A stretch of 64,000 nucleotides of DNA from Chara braunii (GCA_003427395.1 BFEA01000034.1:765669-829668), one strand, 5' to 3'. Positions 1 through 13,475 are shown, counted from the first letter of the stretch. Numbers and translations: made by a program. The notes: generated by a model not told the origin, from the sequence alone.

Positions 1-31
1 GACTCCTCCCCCTTTTCTCCACCTCCTACTG

Positions 32-36
<5 letters not shown>

Positions 37-67
<31 letters not shown>
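37..67. repeat. CA microsatellite
   Basis: About 15 CA dinucleotides in the family A LTR. The second LTR has only a short CA tract (about 6358-6369), and the third has a longer one (13413-13472). Confidence 0.9.
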
Positions 68-72
<5 letters not shown>

Positions 73-221
73 TGTATGCGGTAGTATATATATCCACGTT
101 CTAGCGGTAGATTCATTCGATTTTATTTTTATTTATTTATTTATTTAATTTTATTTTATTTATCCTATCGATGGAAGTACCATGAGGTAAGCCGTGAGAT
201 TGAAGGCTTACCTGTTCTCTC

Positions 222-358
222 TTCGTCGTCGCCGTCATCATCGTCGTCGGTCTTCGCCGTCAATCTTCGTCGACGTCGTCAGCGTCGTCAGTATTCGTCG
301 TCGTCGTCAGCATCGTCAGTCTTCATCGTCGTCGTCGTCAGCGTCGTCAGCGTCGTTT
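222..358. repeat. TCGTC triplet-rich tract
   Basis: Imperfect repetition of TCGTCG, TCGTCA and TCTTCG. It recurs at equivalent LTR positions 6530-6730 and 13617-13765. Reading frames through it give only Ser/Arg/Val low-complexity peptides, so I do not treat it as coding. Confidence 0.85.
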
Positions 359-499
359 TTTTCCTTCCACTTTCCCCTCGTTCTCTCTCTCCCCCTCCTT
401 CTCCTTCTTCTCATTCTTCTCCTCCCTCAAAATTATAAGGTTCAATGAACTTTCCACAACACCCCCTGCGGCACACTGCCGAGATCACCGTGATCCAGT

Positions 500-534
<35 letters not shown>

Positions 535-647
535 ACGGTGTATATAAAGGGCAGGGACGTGATAAGCGCGAGCTGATGACTCGCGGTTACTAGGCATTCC
601 TCTTTCAAGATCGATAATTACAACAATCTACCACATCGCGGTGAACC

Positions 648-753
648 NNNNNNNNNNNNNNNNNNNNNNNNNNNNNNNNNNNNNNNNNNNNNNNNNNNNN
701 NNNNNNNNNNNNNNNNNNNNNNNNNNNNNNNNNNNNNNNNNNNNNNNNNNNNN
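648..753. other. Assembly gap (106 N)
   Basis: A run of N. The equivalent place in the other two family A LTRs is a long T-rich or TTC-rich polypyrimidine tract, so the gap most likely spans such a homopolymer. Confidence 0.95.
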
Positions 754-845
754 CTTTTTTTTCCTTCTTCTTCCTTTTTCCTTCTTCTGCTTTTTTTTTC
801 TTTTTTTCTTTTTTTTTTTCTTCTTCTTCTTTTCTCATTCCTTCT
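754..845. repeat. Polypyrimidine (T/TTC) tract
   Basis: Almost pure T/C. It is equivalent to the poly-T at 7028-7160 and the TTC tract at 15795-15915. Lys/Glu-rich frames on the opposite strand are artefacts of this composition. Confidence 0.9.
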
Positions 846-2289
846 AATTCGTCTTTCTACTCCTCGTGCGCCATCTTCTGCTGCGTAGTCACCTTCTTTT
901 CTCGCGCGTTTTTTCTCTTGCGCCCGCACCCCCTTGCTCTTCTATCAGCCCGCAACCGTCCGAGTTCGTCGAGCTCCGCTACCCCTTTGCCCTTCTTTCT
1001 GGCGGAGTCGAACGGGCCACGGTCGCAGCTCACCCGACAAAGCAGTCATCAGTCCCACTCAAACGAATTTGCCCTTTAATCCATGGCAGATTCATCGAAA
1101 CATTTGGTTGCACATACAAACTTTTGTAGGGCAAAGGAAAAACAAAACAAAATAAATAAATAAATAATAAAAAAAATAAAAGAAAGAAATCTATTGAGAT
1201 TTAAATAGGGAAAATAATCTATCTACTAACTACCCCGATGTTCCACTTGTCGTGCCAGTACTGCGACGGGGTCTCAGAAAGATCTAACTATAACTACCAA
1301 CTACTTTGCTCTAATCGTGAAGACATGGGTTCGAGTCCCACCTACCGGATGCGTCGTGAAATACGGCCCTCGTAGGGCTGGCCTCGGGCAGAAAGGAGCT
1401 AGTCCGGAGGCAAGGTGGACTCGTTCCCTAAGTCTGTCACTTAATAATCTGCACCCAAACCTACTGGGCTAACTCCTACTTCGAGTAGAAAAAGAGTTGT
1501 CCAGGTATAAGTATAGGAGTGGGGCTTAGTCCGCCTAGTGACCCGACCATTCCTAAGTCTGTGTGTGCGCACGCTTACCGGCCGGCATGCCTGCCTGAGT
1601 GCTTGTCGGCTTGAATGCGTGCGTGAGTACAAGGCACTTGGTTCTTTTGAAAAGGCCTGCGGGGCCGGTACTTACCTGTAGCCGTGACATTGACGGGTGC
1701 GGTGGGGGAAGCACCCAGGTGGCAGGTAGAAGAAGCCCGCAGTACTTAGAGTAGCGGAGAGTAGTAGGTTTGTCGGTACCAGTCCAAATAGAGGTAGATG
1801 TACCGGGTATTCGAGGCCGAGTAGAAGAAGAAAAAAAGTTGGCATTTTTACACGCTCAGTACCGGTAGGTAGACAAGTATCAGCCCAAGTCTCAACGTGT
1901 GTCGTAGATCTACCCAACATGACACTGACACAGTCAACCCTTCGACCTTTTCGGTCGGAGGGTATTACTACTAACCTAACCATCACAGTGCGCGTCACAA
2001 CAACGAGAGTTCATACTCTCAAAATTTTCTCACCGATTCGCCTCGGCCTCAATGGTCGAGGAAATTGTTTTCAAAGTGTCGTCCGAAAACGCGTATACTT
2101 TTAAGTTCTGACCAACTAACTACCTCAGTTGATTCCTTCATCATGGTGGTCACCCCTCTGGTTTCAACTCCAGGCCAAAACCGGAAGGTCCGTTGTCTGG
2201 TTATACTTGGTCAGCAACCCACGCTGAGAGTTACGTCCCAACGATGCCGATTTTCCAACATAGGCTTGGTAATTTCAGTCCCTCAGACT

Positions 2290-2490
2290 GACCTCCTGAA
2301 GTGGATGAACGATGTTCAATTCAATATATACCAAAAAAATCATCATCAAAAATATTTTCATCCTTGTCAGGTTGCCACTTTGTGGATGAACGATGTTCAC
2401 TCCGAAAACCATAAAGATAAATTTTTCATCGTCAGGTTGCCACTCAATGGATGAACAAGGACCATCGTCAGGTTGCCACTCAGGGATCGT
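2290..2490. repeat. Degenerate minisatellite in family A internal region
   Basis: Three to four degenerate units containing GTCAGGTTGCCACT and GGATGAACGATGTTCA. The same array is at 9495-9680 in the second copy. Confidence 0.65.
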
Positions 2491-3150
2491 GTCCTCCAAG
2501 TCTCGATCACAGCTCGGTCAGACACATGTCTCGGGGATCTTTCAAAAATATACAGAATTATTCAATGTCCCAAATGAAAATGTTGGCTTCCACATTACCA
2601 TTGATGCAAACATATCTCTGAAAATATCAACATTTCATGAATGAGGTAATCGCTTGGATCTCACAAGCTTATCTCAGACTAACCCCATAGAGGAATGAGT
2701 GGCGCCTTTTCAAGACATCTCTCTCATGTCTTTCCAAGTAGGACACTTATCGTGTCTGCTCAATTATATTAATGACCCGAGAGTCCAAAACGATTCCAAG
2801 ATTCAAAACTGAATTTAGGTCGCCGTCATACTTACTCATGAGGTTTTGCCTTCAATAATACATTGCACGAATGTACGTATAATACTCAAATCTGAGTATT
2901 AAGTTGAAGTTGTCCAAAATGATTAAACCCTTTCGACGACAAACATAAAATCGAACCGCACTCCGTCATCCAGATTGATATCTCAAATGAAGAAACATGT
3001 TATAAACAACTCGTTACTGTACGCAGGGTTTCCCCCCTGTTTTCACATAACTTTACAATAGAAGCAGAAATGACATTCTCATGCCATAAAGAATGGATAT
3101 AAGAGAGAAGGTTAACAATAGCCGTATTTTTCATCACCACTTCAGGACAC

Positions 3151-3281
3151 CAGCCTGCCTAAACAGGTGGTTTTCAGGGTCTTCGGACCTTTCATCACTT
3201 CAGGACCATTCAGGTCTCCCGAATGGTCATGAAGTGATGAAAGGTCCGAAGACCCTGAAAGCCACCTGTTTCTGCAGGCTG
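3151..3281. repeat. 61-bp foldback (near-perfect hairpin), MITE-like
   Basis: Arms 3151-3211 and 3221-3281 are reverse complements with about four mismatches over 61 positions, separated by a 9-nt loop. The hairpin is in family A copy 1 but absent from the equivalent place in copy 2 (around 10290-10485), where flanking sequence also differs. Transcribed RNA would form one long hairpin of the kind processed into small RNAs. I cannot define a clean target duplication. Confidence 0.85.
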
Positions 3282-6042
3282 CATCCAGAAGTACTCCTTT
3301 AGGCTTAACAGGGGTATATCGTGTCGAAGGGTAGTGTAATCCAATCAAATGGATAACATCTCAGATCCCGAGCCCCACTTCTAGGACTAAGCCTCACCAC
3401 ATCTCCCTCCGATTTTAGTGCTTGTACCAAGCTGACCTCGTTGAGCATAGTCAGACAACCCCATTCACAACCATCTAAAGGTCGGTTGATAAGACCATAC
3501 CTTGTCAGGGTGTGATAGACCTACCTAGCATGAACCTCGCTTGGGCTACCACTCAAAGTGTGCTCATACTTAGTAGTAGTTGTCCGACTCACCGTCAGAA
3601 ATCAAACAAGGCCTTGAACACCTTCCTCCCTTTCGTCGATAGTGTAGTCATCTCTTCCTTTATAAGGAAAAATAACAAGACTTCACTGTGGACCAGAAAC
3701 ATTGTTCCAGCGTGAGTCTCACTATCGCCTACAAGATTTAACTACACCCTCTTCAAGGTTATCAGGCAATGATATCAATCAACGTAGCGATTCTCCAAAG
3801 GACAGGTTTTACATGCTGACCTCCCTTGAAAGAATTTATTATCTTCAAAGGTTGGTCACTCCATTCACCTTCGGTCCCATGCCGAACGTGGATTTCATAC
3901 AGTTTTTCTATTCTTATCGAGGAAAACAATTCATAAACATATCCAGACAGACAAAAACATTCACCAAACAATCAATAAATATATACACAACAATTCAAAC
4001 TTCACTCAACCAAGAACAAAGCATACAATGATACGTCACTTGAAACATATTTCATTCATACCAAGTCATACACATTTATCATAGTGGGAATAAGTAGTTT
4101 TATCACTCTTTATATAAAACTAAAATCCGAGGAGTCGGGTTCTCCTCAAGTGGACACTCCCATACTCTGATTATATTGAGTAACCAATCGATAAAAGTCC
4201 GACTCTATTTATATAGTTTCAACAATAAGATAAATAGACCCCCTTATGCAATGACTCCTAAAGTTAATTCATCATCGTACTCTATCATATACAACCTCAA
4301 ACGGACACCTATTTTTCGAGTGATGAAATAATTACTCATAAAGCTAATTCAATTACGTAGATGACTTGATATTACGATTACTACACTATTTATCCATAAT
4401 GATTAGTCAATCACTAAGCGAGTGATGAAATAATTAATTTATATGTCATCATATCCTAAAGGTCAAATTATACTTCCACAGGGCAACCTTATCAACCAGA
4501 CTCTATACCACACTAGCATAATAGTCTAATCAGATCTTTACTGAATAGTCAGGTTTTAACTGTCAAAACAGCTCAGCACAATATCACTCACTATATTCCA
4601 TTTAGTTTTTTACAATACGATTATAACATGGTTTCTAAGGCTACCACGTCCTATATGCCTCAAACTTGCCTATCGAAAATGTATGCTGAATGCCAAGAAC
4701 CCTTTGTGTCTTGATAAAACCTGTATACAGTCGTTCACTACCACTTAAATGCATCTATTACACAAATGTTACACGATATATCCTCAGAAAGTTAGGCAAC
4801 GGTCGAGAGACCGAGTCTATTATTAGGACCTAATATCATATAACTCTAAAAATTTGACGATCTAGTTACACTATGTAAGCAATGACTGATAGGGTTAGTT
4901 TATTTACAGTCTTGTACTTTGACTATATGACAAATGACCTTGCAACGCACATAGTCCTCAAGTAGGAAGCCTAACACCTATATTTTCTTCAAGGGCCTAC
5001 AAATGCCTATTTGATATTTACGCATATTATTCAACTTCAAAAGGGAACTAACAACACACATCACCTTTCAAAAACACAAGATTGAGATATTGCCCTGATA
5101 GTAAGACTATTCGTGACGATCCTGTCTAAAGAATCGAAACTTGATGAGATTATGCGCTAGGACCTGTGGACTTTTCATTATACAAGTTATCTCGTTGTCC
5201 CTACTATTCACACCAACAAAGGATGTAGAGGATTCTCTACCTTGCAAGGTGATAAGCAATGAACTGAATAGATAATTGAATCGGACAAGGAACGAAATTC
5301 CGTCATAACCCTACCTCATAGAGTCATAGATATGACTAAAGAGACACAGGAAAAGAAAGTAGTGTCAAAGTAAGGCTGACAAAGTCAGTCTATATTACCT
5401 AAATATAAATAGAATAGTTACTCACACACCTATCTCTCCTTGATCCCTGAGCATTTTAAGAGAGTTAACGTAGTCGTTAATCTTCTAATTACTGAAGTCG
5501 ACAAGTCCCAGTTACACAGACGAATGTCCCGAGTACAGAAACTGAAGGACGAAGCTAGCATACACAAATACCTCCCTCAAATCGTTCACTACCCCAACTT
5601 CTAACTTCTATGTAAAAGTATCACATTCACTAGCTGACATAGACTTCTAACTATCATATACTTCAGTTCGTTCTTCTAAAGACGTTGGTAGGTAGTCCAA
5701 GTCCCTAACAACATGACCCTTGCAGGTATTATCGATATAACTGCACACCTTTCCAAGCGCATCACATTTATTTGATACAATTCCAACCTGTATATCACAG
5801 GCTATATCAGTTTGATTAAAGGTTGTCGTTTTGTCGTGATCATCGTCTTACCATACCCGAGTTCGTTCACTGAGGACCTCGGTTGGAAGTGAGATTCCCC
5901 GACAACAGGTTAACTCGTTGCCGGTGGACACCCTTATTAACGATAATCATGCTGAGAATTAAATTAAGGTTGTCGTCTAGGGAGGACTTCAATTTACCAA
6001 ACCCATGTCCGTTCGCATAGGACCCCAGCAGACAATCGAAGA

Positions 6043-6060
6043 TCCCCGGCAACAGCGCCA
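6043..6060 (-). promoter_or_regulatory. Primer binding site, tRNA-Asp type (family A)
   Basis: Read on the minus strand it is TGGCGCTGTTGCCGGGGA, one mismatch from the complement of the plant tRNA-Asp 3' end. It starts 2 nt inside the LTR terminus at 6063, the usual spacing, and fixes the element orientation as minus. Confidence 0.85.
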
Positions 6061-7027
6061 CCTGTCGGGCGTGGCTGTCCCACACCCAGATGTAAAGTAT
6101 TTTTTTTTTGTGTCGGACCTCATGGTCGCATCACGCAGGAGTTTTAAGCGATTCCGCGAAAGACCAACTTCGACCGTGCGCGCCAGCTATACCTCTCGCA
6201 TCGTCAACTTTCCTCTTCCTGACTGTATTCAGCCAGCCGCAGCAGCAGAAAGCTCTGAATGTACCTGGTCGCAAACGGCGGCCAGGTTAATTAAATTTGA
6301 TGATTAAGCATTCTCCATTCTCATCTTTCCACTCCTCCCCTTTTCTCTACCTCCTACTCACACACACATATGTATGTATGCGATAGCGTATATATTCACG
6401 TTCATTTATTTTTATAAGTCGTAGATTCATTCGATTTTATTTTTATTTATTTATTTATTTTATTTTATTTATCCTATCGATGGAAGTACCATGAGGTAAG
6501 CTGCGAGATTGAAGGCTTACCTGTTATCTCTTCGTCGTCGCCGTCTTCCCCGTCGTCGGTCTTCGTCGTCAGTCTTCGTCGTCGTCGTCAGTCTTTGTCG
6601 TCTTCGTCAGCGTCGTCAGTCTTCGTCGTCGTCGTTAGCGTCGTCGGTCTTCGTCGTCAGTCTTCGTCGTCGTTGTCAGTCTTCGTCGTCAGTCTTCGTC
6701 GTCGTCGTCAGCGTCGTCGTTGCCGTCTTTTTCCTTCCACTTCCCCTCGTTCTCTCTGTCCCCCTCCTTCTCCTTCTTCTCATTCTTCTCCTCCCTCTAA
6801 ATGATAAGGTTCGATGAACTTTCCACAACACCCCCTGCGGCAAACCGCCGAGATCACCGCGATCCAGTCACTTCAACGGACCATTTAATCGGTAGGAGCG
6901 ACGACGGTGTGTACAAAGGGCAGGGACGTGATCAACGCAAGCTGATGACTTGCGCTTACTAGGCATTCCTTTTTTAAGATCGATAATTACAACAATCTAC
7001 CGCGTCGCGGAGAACCCCCTTCCCTTC

Positions 7028-7160
<133 letters not shown>

Positions 7161-7473
7161 CTGCCTTCTACTTCGTCTTTCTCCTCCTCGTGCGCCATCT
7201 TCTGCTGCGCAGTCACCTTCTTTTCTCGCGCGTTCCTTCTCTTGCGCCCGCACCCCTGTGCTCTTCTGTCCCCCCGCAACCATCCGAGTTCGTCGAGCTC
7301 CGCTACCCCTTTGCCCTTCTTTCTGGCGGAGTCGAACGGGCCTCGATCGTAGCTCACCCGACAAAGCAGTCATCAGTCTCACTCAAACGAATCTGCCCTT
7401 GAATCCATGGCAGATTCATCGAAAACATTTGGTTGCACATACAAAATCTCGTAGGGCAAAGGAAAAATAAAAC

Positions 7474-7505
<32 letters not shown>

Positions 7506-8515
7506 AAAAAAACTAAAAGAAAAAAATCTATCGAGATTTAAATAGGAAAAATGATCTATCTACTAACTACCCCGTTGTTCCACTTGTCATGCCAGTACTG
7601 CGATGGGGTCTCAGAAAGATCTAACTATAACTACCAACTACTCTGCTCTAATCGTGAAGACACGGGTTCGAGTCCCACCTACCGCATGCGTCGTGAAATA
7701 TGGCCCTCGTAGGGTTGGCCTCGGGCAAAAAGGAGCTAGCCCGGAGGTAAGATGGACTCGTTCCCTAAGTCTATCACTTAATAATCTGCACCCAAACCTA
7801 CTAGGCTATTTCCTACTTCGAGTAGAAAAGGAGTTGTCCAGGTATAAGTATAGGAGTGGGGCTTAGTCCGCCTACTGACCCGAGTCCATTCCTACGTTTG
7901 TGTGTGCGCACGCTCAACTGCCGGCATGCCTGCCTGAGCGCTTGTCGGCTTGAGTGCGTGCGTGACCCACAAAGCACTTGGTTCTTTTGAAAAGGCCTGC
8001 GGGGCCGGTACTTACCTGTAGCTGTGACATTGAGGGTTGCGGTGGGGGAAACACCTAGGTGGCGGGTAGAAGAAGCCCGCGGTACTTAGAGTAGCGGAAA
8101 ACACTTAAGTAGTAGGTCGACCGATACCTGTCCAAATAGAGGTAGATGTACCGGGTATTCGAGACCGAGTAGAAGAAAACAAAAAGTTGGCATTTTTAGA
8201 CGCTAAGTATCGGTAGGTAGACAGGTACCAGCCCAAGTCTCAGCGTGTGTCGTAGATCTACCCGACACGACACTGACCCAGTCAACCCTTCGACCTTTTC
8301 GGTTGGAGGGTATTACTACTGATCGTAACCATCACAGTGCACGTCACAACAACTCGCGTTCATATTCTCAAAAATTTCTCACCGATTCGTCCCTGCCTCA
8401 ATGGCCGAGAAAATCGTTTTCAAAGTGTCGAGCGAAAACACGTACACTTTTAAGTTCAGACCAACTCCGTCATGGTAGTTGGTGCGATCGGCGTGTCGAA
8501 TGTGAAAACATGGTC

Positions 8516-8537
8516 AAATACCCTTGTAAGGGTATTT
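8516..8537. repeat. LTR-terminal hairpin
   Basis: AAATACCCTT and AAGGGTATTT are perfect inverted repeats with a 2-nt spacer, lying 9 nt inside the LTR terminus. Family B and plus-element LTRs have a hairpin of similar sequence at the same distance. Confidence 0.8.
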
Positions 8538-8546
8538 GGTCCGACA

Positions 8547-11500
8547 GTATTCCCATACCTTATTAAGCGACGTCCCCGTCGCTAGGGATGTTTATCACAA
8601 TCATCTATACAATTTCCCCTTATATCGTTTTCCATGATCAAATGAACTAAAAAATATGGCATGATCGATAACACCACTGGACAGATGAAACAATACAAAA
8701 CAATACATGTATCTCCGTTACTCCTTGGAAGAGAAGGTAATTCCCTTTCCCGAAATAAGGTGCATCTTTGATAAGTGGATACCAAAATCTGAGTCCCTGG
8801 AGTGAAGTGTGGTTCATGATTGACATTGTCACCTCACGTTTCATTGTTACTGCCGGGATTTTAACTTGGGTCTCCCACATTATACAAAATAAATCCAATA
8901 ACTTGAAGTGGGGATACTTGATCTATGCTACAGCACACGAAATCGTCAAGTATGACAATGCTTCCTCCTTCCCCTCACCCTTAGACTTTTAACCCACGTC
9001 ATCGTTGGTTGTCTTCAGGGTCATTGTCCGCATGCGAACTCAACCCCTCAAATGCGGGTCCTAATCGAGACCTTGGATGTCTAACTTTTGATATTAATAT
9101 CCAAAGTTGTCAGCCGTCATACCCGAAGTCTAATACAGGAGGACACGCAGTCTCCATCTTGACCCACCTCAATCCTGCTGATCAGGCCAGAGTTGCGGCC
9201 CACCGTGTTGTAACTTTAATAGTGGTTCCCGTATTGGTTGCGCAATAACGGGTAAGTCTTATCATTAAAAATTTTACATATTTCAAAGACTACTTTCAAC
9301 CCCTCCGGTAACTACCTGAGTTGATTCCTTCATCAAGGTGGCCACCCCTCTGGTCTCAACTCCAGGCAAAAACCGGAAGGTCCGCTGTCTGGTTATACTT
9401 GGTCATCAGCCCACGCTGAGAGTTACGTCCCAACGATGCCAATTTTCCACCATAGGCTTGGTAATTTCAGTCCCTCATATTGACCTCCTAAAGTGGATGA
9501 ACGATGTTCAATTCAATATACACCAAAAAAATCATCATCAAAAATATTTTCATCCTTGTCAGTTTGCCAATTTGTGGATGAACGATGTTCACTCCAAAAA
9601 CCATAAAGATAAATTTTTCATTGTCAGGTTGTCACTCAGTGGATGAACAAGGAGCATCGTCAGGTTGCCACTCAGGGATCGTGTCCTCCAAGTCTCGATC
9701 ACAACTCGGTCAGACATATGTCTCGGGGATCTTTCAAAAATTTATAGAATTATTCAATGTCCCAAATGAAAATGTTGGCTTCCACGTTACCATTGATGCA
9801 AAGATATCTTTCAAAATATCAACATTTCCCGAATGAGTTTATCTCTTGGATCTCACAGGCTTATCTCATACTAACCCCATAGAGGAATGACTGGCGCATT
9901 TTCAAGACATCTCTCTGATGTCTTTCTAAGCAGGACATTTATCATGTCTGCTCAAATATATTAATGACCCGAGGGTCGAAAAAAATTCCAAGATTCAAAC
10001 TCAATTTAGATCGTCGTCATACTGACTTCTGAGGTTTTGCCCTCAATAATACATTGCACGAATGTTCGCATAATACTCAGATATGGGTATTAAGCTGAAG
10101 TTGTCCAAAATGATTAAACCCTTTCGATGACAATCATAAAATCGAACCACACTCCGTCATCCAGATTGATATCTAAAATGAAGAAACATGTTATAAACAA
10201 CTCGTTACTGTACGCAGGGTTTTCCCCCTGTTTTCACGAAACTTTACAATAGAAGTGTAAATGACATTTTTCTGCCATAAAGAATGAATATAACTCAAGA
10301 TAAAGGAAGAAATGCTTGAGAAGGCAAAAAGTAAATAATATTTCATACGATACCAAAATATTTAGTCATACCAATTCAAATCAAACAAACATAAACTAGT
10401 AACCTAATTAATAATTAAAATAACCGTTATAATTGAAACTTCATAAGAACAAATCACATCGAAGTTAAAACGATGACATAAGATATACTACTCCTTCAGG
10501 CTTAACAGGGGTATATCGTGCGGGATGAGGGGTGGTGTAATCCAATCAAAAGGATAACATATCAGATCCCGAGCCTCGCTTCTAGGACTAAGCCTCACCA
10601 CATCTCCCTCCAATTTCAGTGCTTGTACCAAGCTGACCTCATCGAGCACAGTCAGACAACCTCATTCACATCTATCTAAAGGTCGGTTGGTAAGACCATA
10701 CCTTGTTGGGGTGTGATTGACCTACCTAGCATGAACCTCGCTTGGGCTACCACTCCAAGTGTGCTCAGACTAAGTAGTAGTTGTCCGACTCACCGTCAGA
10801 AATCAAACAAGGCCTTGGACACCTTCCTCCCTTTCGTCGATAGTGTAGTCACCTCTTCCTGTATAAGAAAAAATGACAACACCTCACTGTGGACCAGGAA
10901 CATTGTTCCGGCGTGAGTCTCACTATCGCCTACAGGACTTAACTATACCCTCTTCAAGGTTATCCGGCAATGATATCAATCAACGTAGCAATTCTCCAAA
11001 GGACAGGTTTTACATGCTAACCTCCATTGAGAGAATTTATTCTCTTAAAAGGTTGGTTACTCCATTCACCTTCGGTCTCATGCCGAACGTGGATTTCATA
11101 CAGTTTTTCTATTCTTATCGAGAAGAACGATTCATAAACATATCCAGACAGACAAAAACATTCACCAAGCAATCCGTAAATATATACACAATAGTTCAAA
11201 CTTCACTCAACCAAGAACAAAACATACAATGGTACGTCACTTGAAACATATTTCATTCATTCCCACATACAATCATTCACACCAAGTCATACACATTTAT
11301 CATAGTGGGAATAAGTAGTTTTATCACTTTTATATAAAACTGAAATCCGAGGAGTCGGGTTGTCATAAAGTGGACACTCCCATACGCTGATTATATTGAG
11401 TAACCAATCGATAAAAGTCCGACTCTATTTATATAGTTTCAACAATAAGATAATTAGACCCCCTTATGCAATGACTCCTAAAGCTAATTCATCATCGTTC

Positions 11501-13132
11501 TCTATCATATACAACCTCAAACAGACACCTACTTTTCACGTAGATGACCTGATATTACGTTTACTACACTATTTGTCCATAATGATTAGTCAATCACTAA
11601 GCGAGTGATGAAATAATTAGTTTATATGTCATCATATCCTAAAGCTCAAATTATACTTCCACAGGGCAACCTTATCAACTAGACTCTATACCACACTAGC
11701 ATAATAGTCTGATCAGATCTTTACTGAATAGTCAGGTTCTAACTGTCAAGACAACTCAACACAGTATCACTCACTATATTCCATTTAGTTTTTCACAATA
11801 TGATTACAACCTGGTTTCTAAGGCTACCACGTCATATATGCCTTAAACTTGCCTATCGAAAATGTATGCTGAATGCCAAGAACCCTTTGTGTCTTGATAA
11901 AACCTAATATACAGTCGTTTACTACCACTTAAATGCATCTATTACATAAATGTTACACGATATATCCTCAGAAAGTTAGGCAACCGTCGAAAGATCGAGT
12001 TTATTATTAGGACCTAATATCATATAACTCTAAAAATTTGACGATCTAGTTATACTATGTAAGCAATGACTAATAGGGTTAGTTTATTTACAGTCTTGTA
12101 CTTTGACTATATGACAAATAACAACACACATCACCTTTCAAAAGGGCAAGATTGAGATACGCCCCTGATAGTAAGACTATTCGTGACTATCTTGTATAAA
12201 GAATCGAGACTTAATGAGATTATGCACTAGGACCTGTGGACTTTTCATTATACAAGTTATCTCGTTGCCCCTACTATTGACACCAACAAAGGATGTAGAG
12301 GATTCTCTACCTTGTAAGGTGATAAGCAATAAACTGAATAGATAATTGAATCGGACAAGGAACGAAATTCCGTCATAACCCTACCTCATAGAGTCATAGA
12401 TATGACTAAAGAGACACAGGAAAGGAAAGCAGTGTCAAAGTAAGGTTGACCAAGTCAGTCTATATTACCTAAATATAAATAAAATAGTTACTCACACACC
12501 TATCTCTCCTTGACCCCCGAGCATTTTAAGAGAGTTAACGTAGTCGTTAATCTTCTAACTACTTAAGTCGACAAGTCGCGGTTACACAGACGAATGCCTC
12601 GGGTACATAAGCTGAAGTACGGATCTACGATACACAAATACCTCCCTCATATCATTCACTACCCCACATTCTAACTTCTTTGTAAAAGTATCATATTTAC
12701 TAACTTACATAGACTTCTAACTATCATATACCTCAGTTCGTTCTTCTAAGGACGTTGGTAGGTAGTCCAAGTCCCTAACAACATGACCCTTGCATGTATT
12801 ATTGATATAACTGCACACCTTTCCAAGCGCATCACATTTATTTGATACAATTCCAACCCGTATATCACAGGCTATATCAGTTTGATTAAAGGTTGTCGTT
12901 TTGTTGTGATCATCGCCTTACCATACCCGAGTTCGTTTACTAAGGACCTCGGCTGGAAGCGAGATTCCCCGACAACGGGTTAACTCGTTGCCTGTGGGCA
13001 CCCTTATTAACGATAATCATGCTGACAATTAAATTAAGGTCGTTGTCTAGCGAGAACTTCAATTTATCAAACCCAGGTCCGTTCGCATAGGACCCCGACA
13101 GGCAACCGAAGGTCCCCGGCAACGGCGCTACC
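8547..13132 (-). mobile_element. Family A internal region, copy 2
   Basis: The region runs from LTR 2 to LTR 3 (4.59 kb), with the PBS at 13113-13130 at its right end. It retains about 760 bp (8547-9308) that copy 1 has lost. Short open frames such as that at 8768-8992 match nothing I recognise. No retrotransposon protein motif is visible in any frame. A block around 10490-10900 is related, in inverted orientation, to 24840-25240 inside the plus-oriented element, so the two elements belong to one broad lineage. Confidence 0.7.
13113..13130 (-). promoter_or_regulatory. Primer binding site, tRNA-Asp type (family A copy 2)
   Basis: On the minus strand it reads TAGCGCCGTTGCCGGGGA, the tRNA-Asp complement with one mismatch at position 2. 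It lies two bases from the LTR terminus at 13133. Confidence 0.8.
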
Positions 13133-13428
13133 TGTCGGGCGTGGCGGTCCCACACCCAGATGTAAAGTAATTTTTTTTGTGTCGGACCTCACGGTCGCAT
13201 CACACAGGAGTTTTAAGCGATTAAGCGAAAGACCATACGCGCCAGCTATACCTCTCGCATCGTCAACTTGCCTCTTTCCGACTGTATTCAACCAGCCGCC
13301 GCAGCAGAAAGCTTTGAATGTACCTCGTCGCAAACGACGGCCTGGTTAATTCAATTTGATGATTGGACATTCTCCATTCCCATCTTTCAACTCCTCCCCC
13401 TTTTTTCTACCTCCTACTCATACACACA

Positions 13429-13475
<47 letters not shown>

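Larger units (their letters stand above)
1..2118 (-). mobile_element. Family A LTR, copy 1 (partial)
   Basis: This stretch aligns through nearly all its length with 6331-8466, which lies in a complete LTR at 6063-8546. It contains in order a CA microsatellite, TTTA-rich DNA, a TCGTC triplet tract, an N gap, a polypyrimidine run, and a block with a B-box-like GGTTCGAGTCC near 1329. The left end of the LTR is outside the window. The other terminus is missing because a deletion at 2118/2119 removed what corresponds to 8467-9308. Orientation is minus, inferred from the primer binding site at 6043-6060. No gene is visible. Confidence 0.75.
2119..6062 (-). mobile_element. Family A internal region, copy 1
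   Basis: This aligns with 9309-13132 with small indels, such as an extra segment of about 130 bp near 4935-5055. On the minus strand it should run from the PBS at 6043-6060 towards a polypurine tract lost in the 2118 deletion. I see no gag, protease, reverse transcriptase or integrase motif in any frame. Stops are dense and both copies are equally non-coding, which suits a LARD-type derivative. A short array at 2290-2490 repeats a 'TCGTCAGGTTGCCACT...GGATGAAC' unit. A foldback insertion lies at 3151-3281. Confidence 0.7.

Noticed and set aside
538-552. TATATAAAGG as a plus-strand promoter
   Set aside because: It is on the wrong strand for the family A LTR, and the other two copies read TGTACAAAGG, so it is not conserved.
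1296-1350. Possible tRNA gene around GGTTCGAGTCCC (also at 7640-7695)
   Set aside because: The T-arm/B-box motif is good, but no matching acceptor stem, D arm or anticodon arm can be drawn upstream. At most a tRNA-derived relic inside the LTR.
5867-6085. Minus-strand frame at the family A PBS (also at 12940-13155)
   Set aside because: It spans the LTR/PBS junction, lacks gag features, and similarity between copies is explained by overall DNA similarity.
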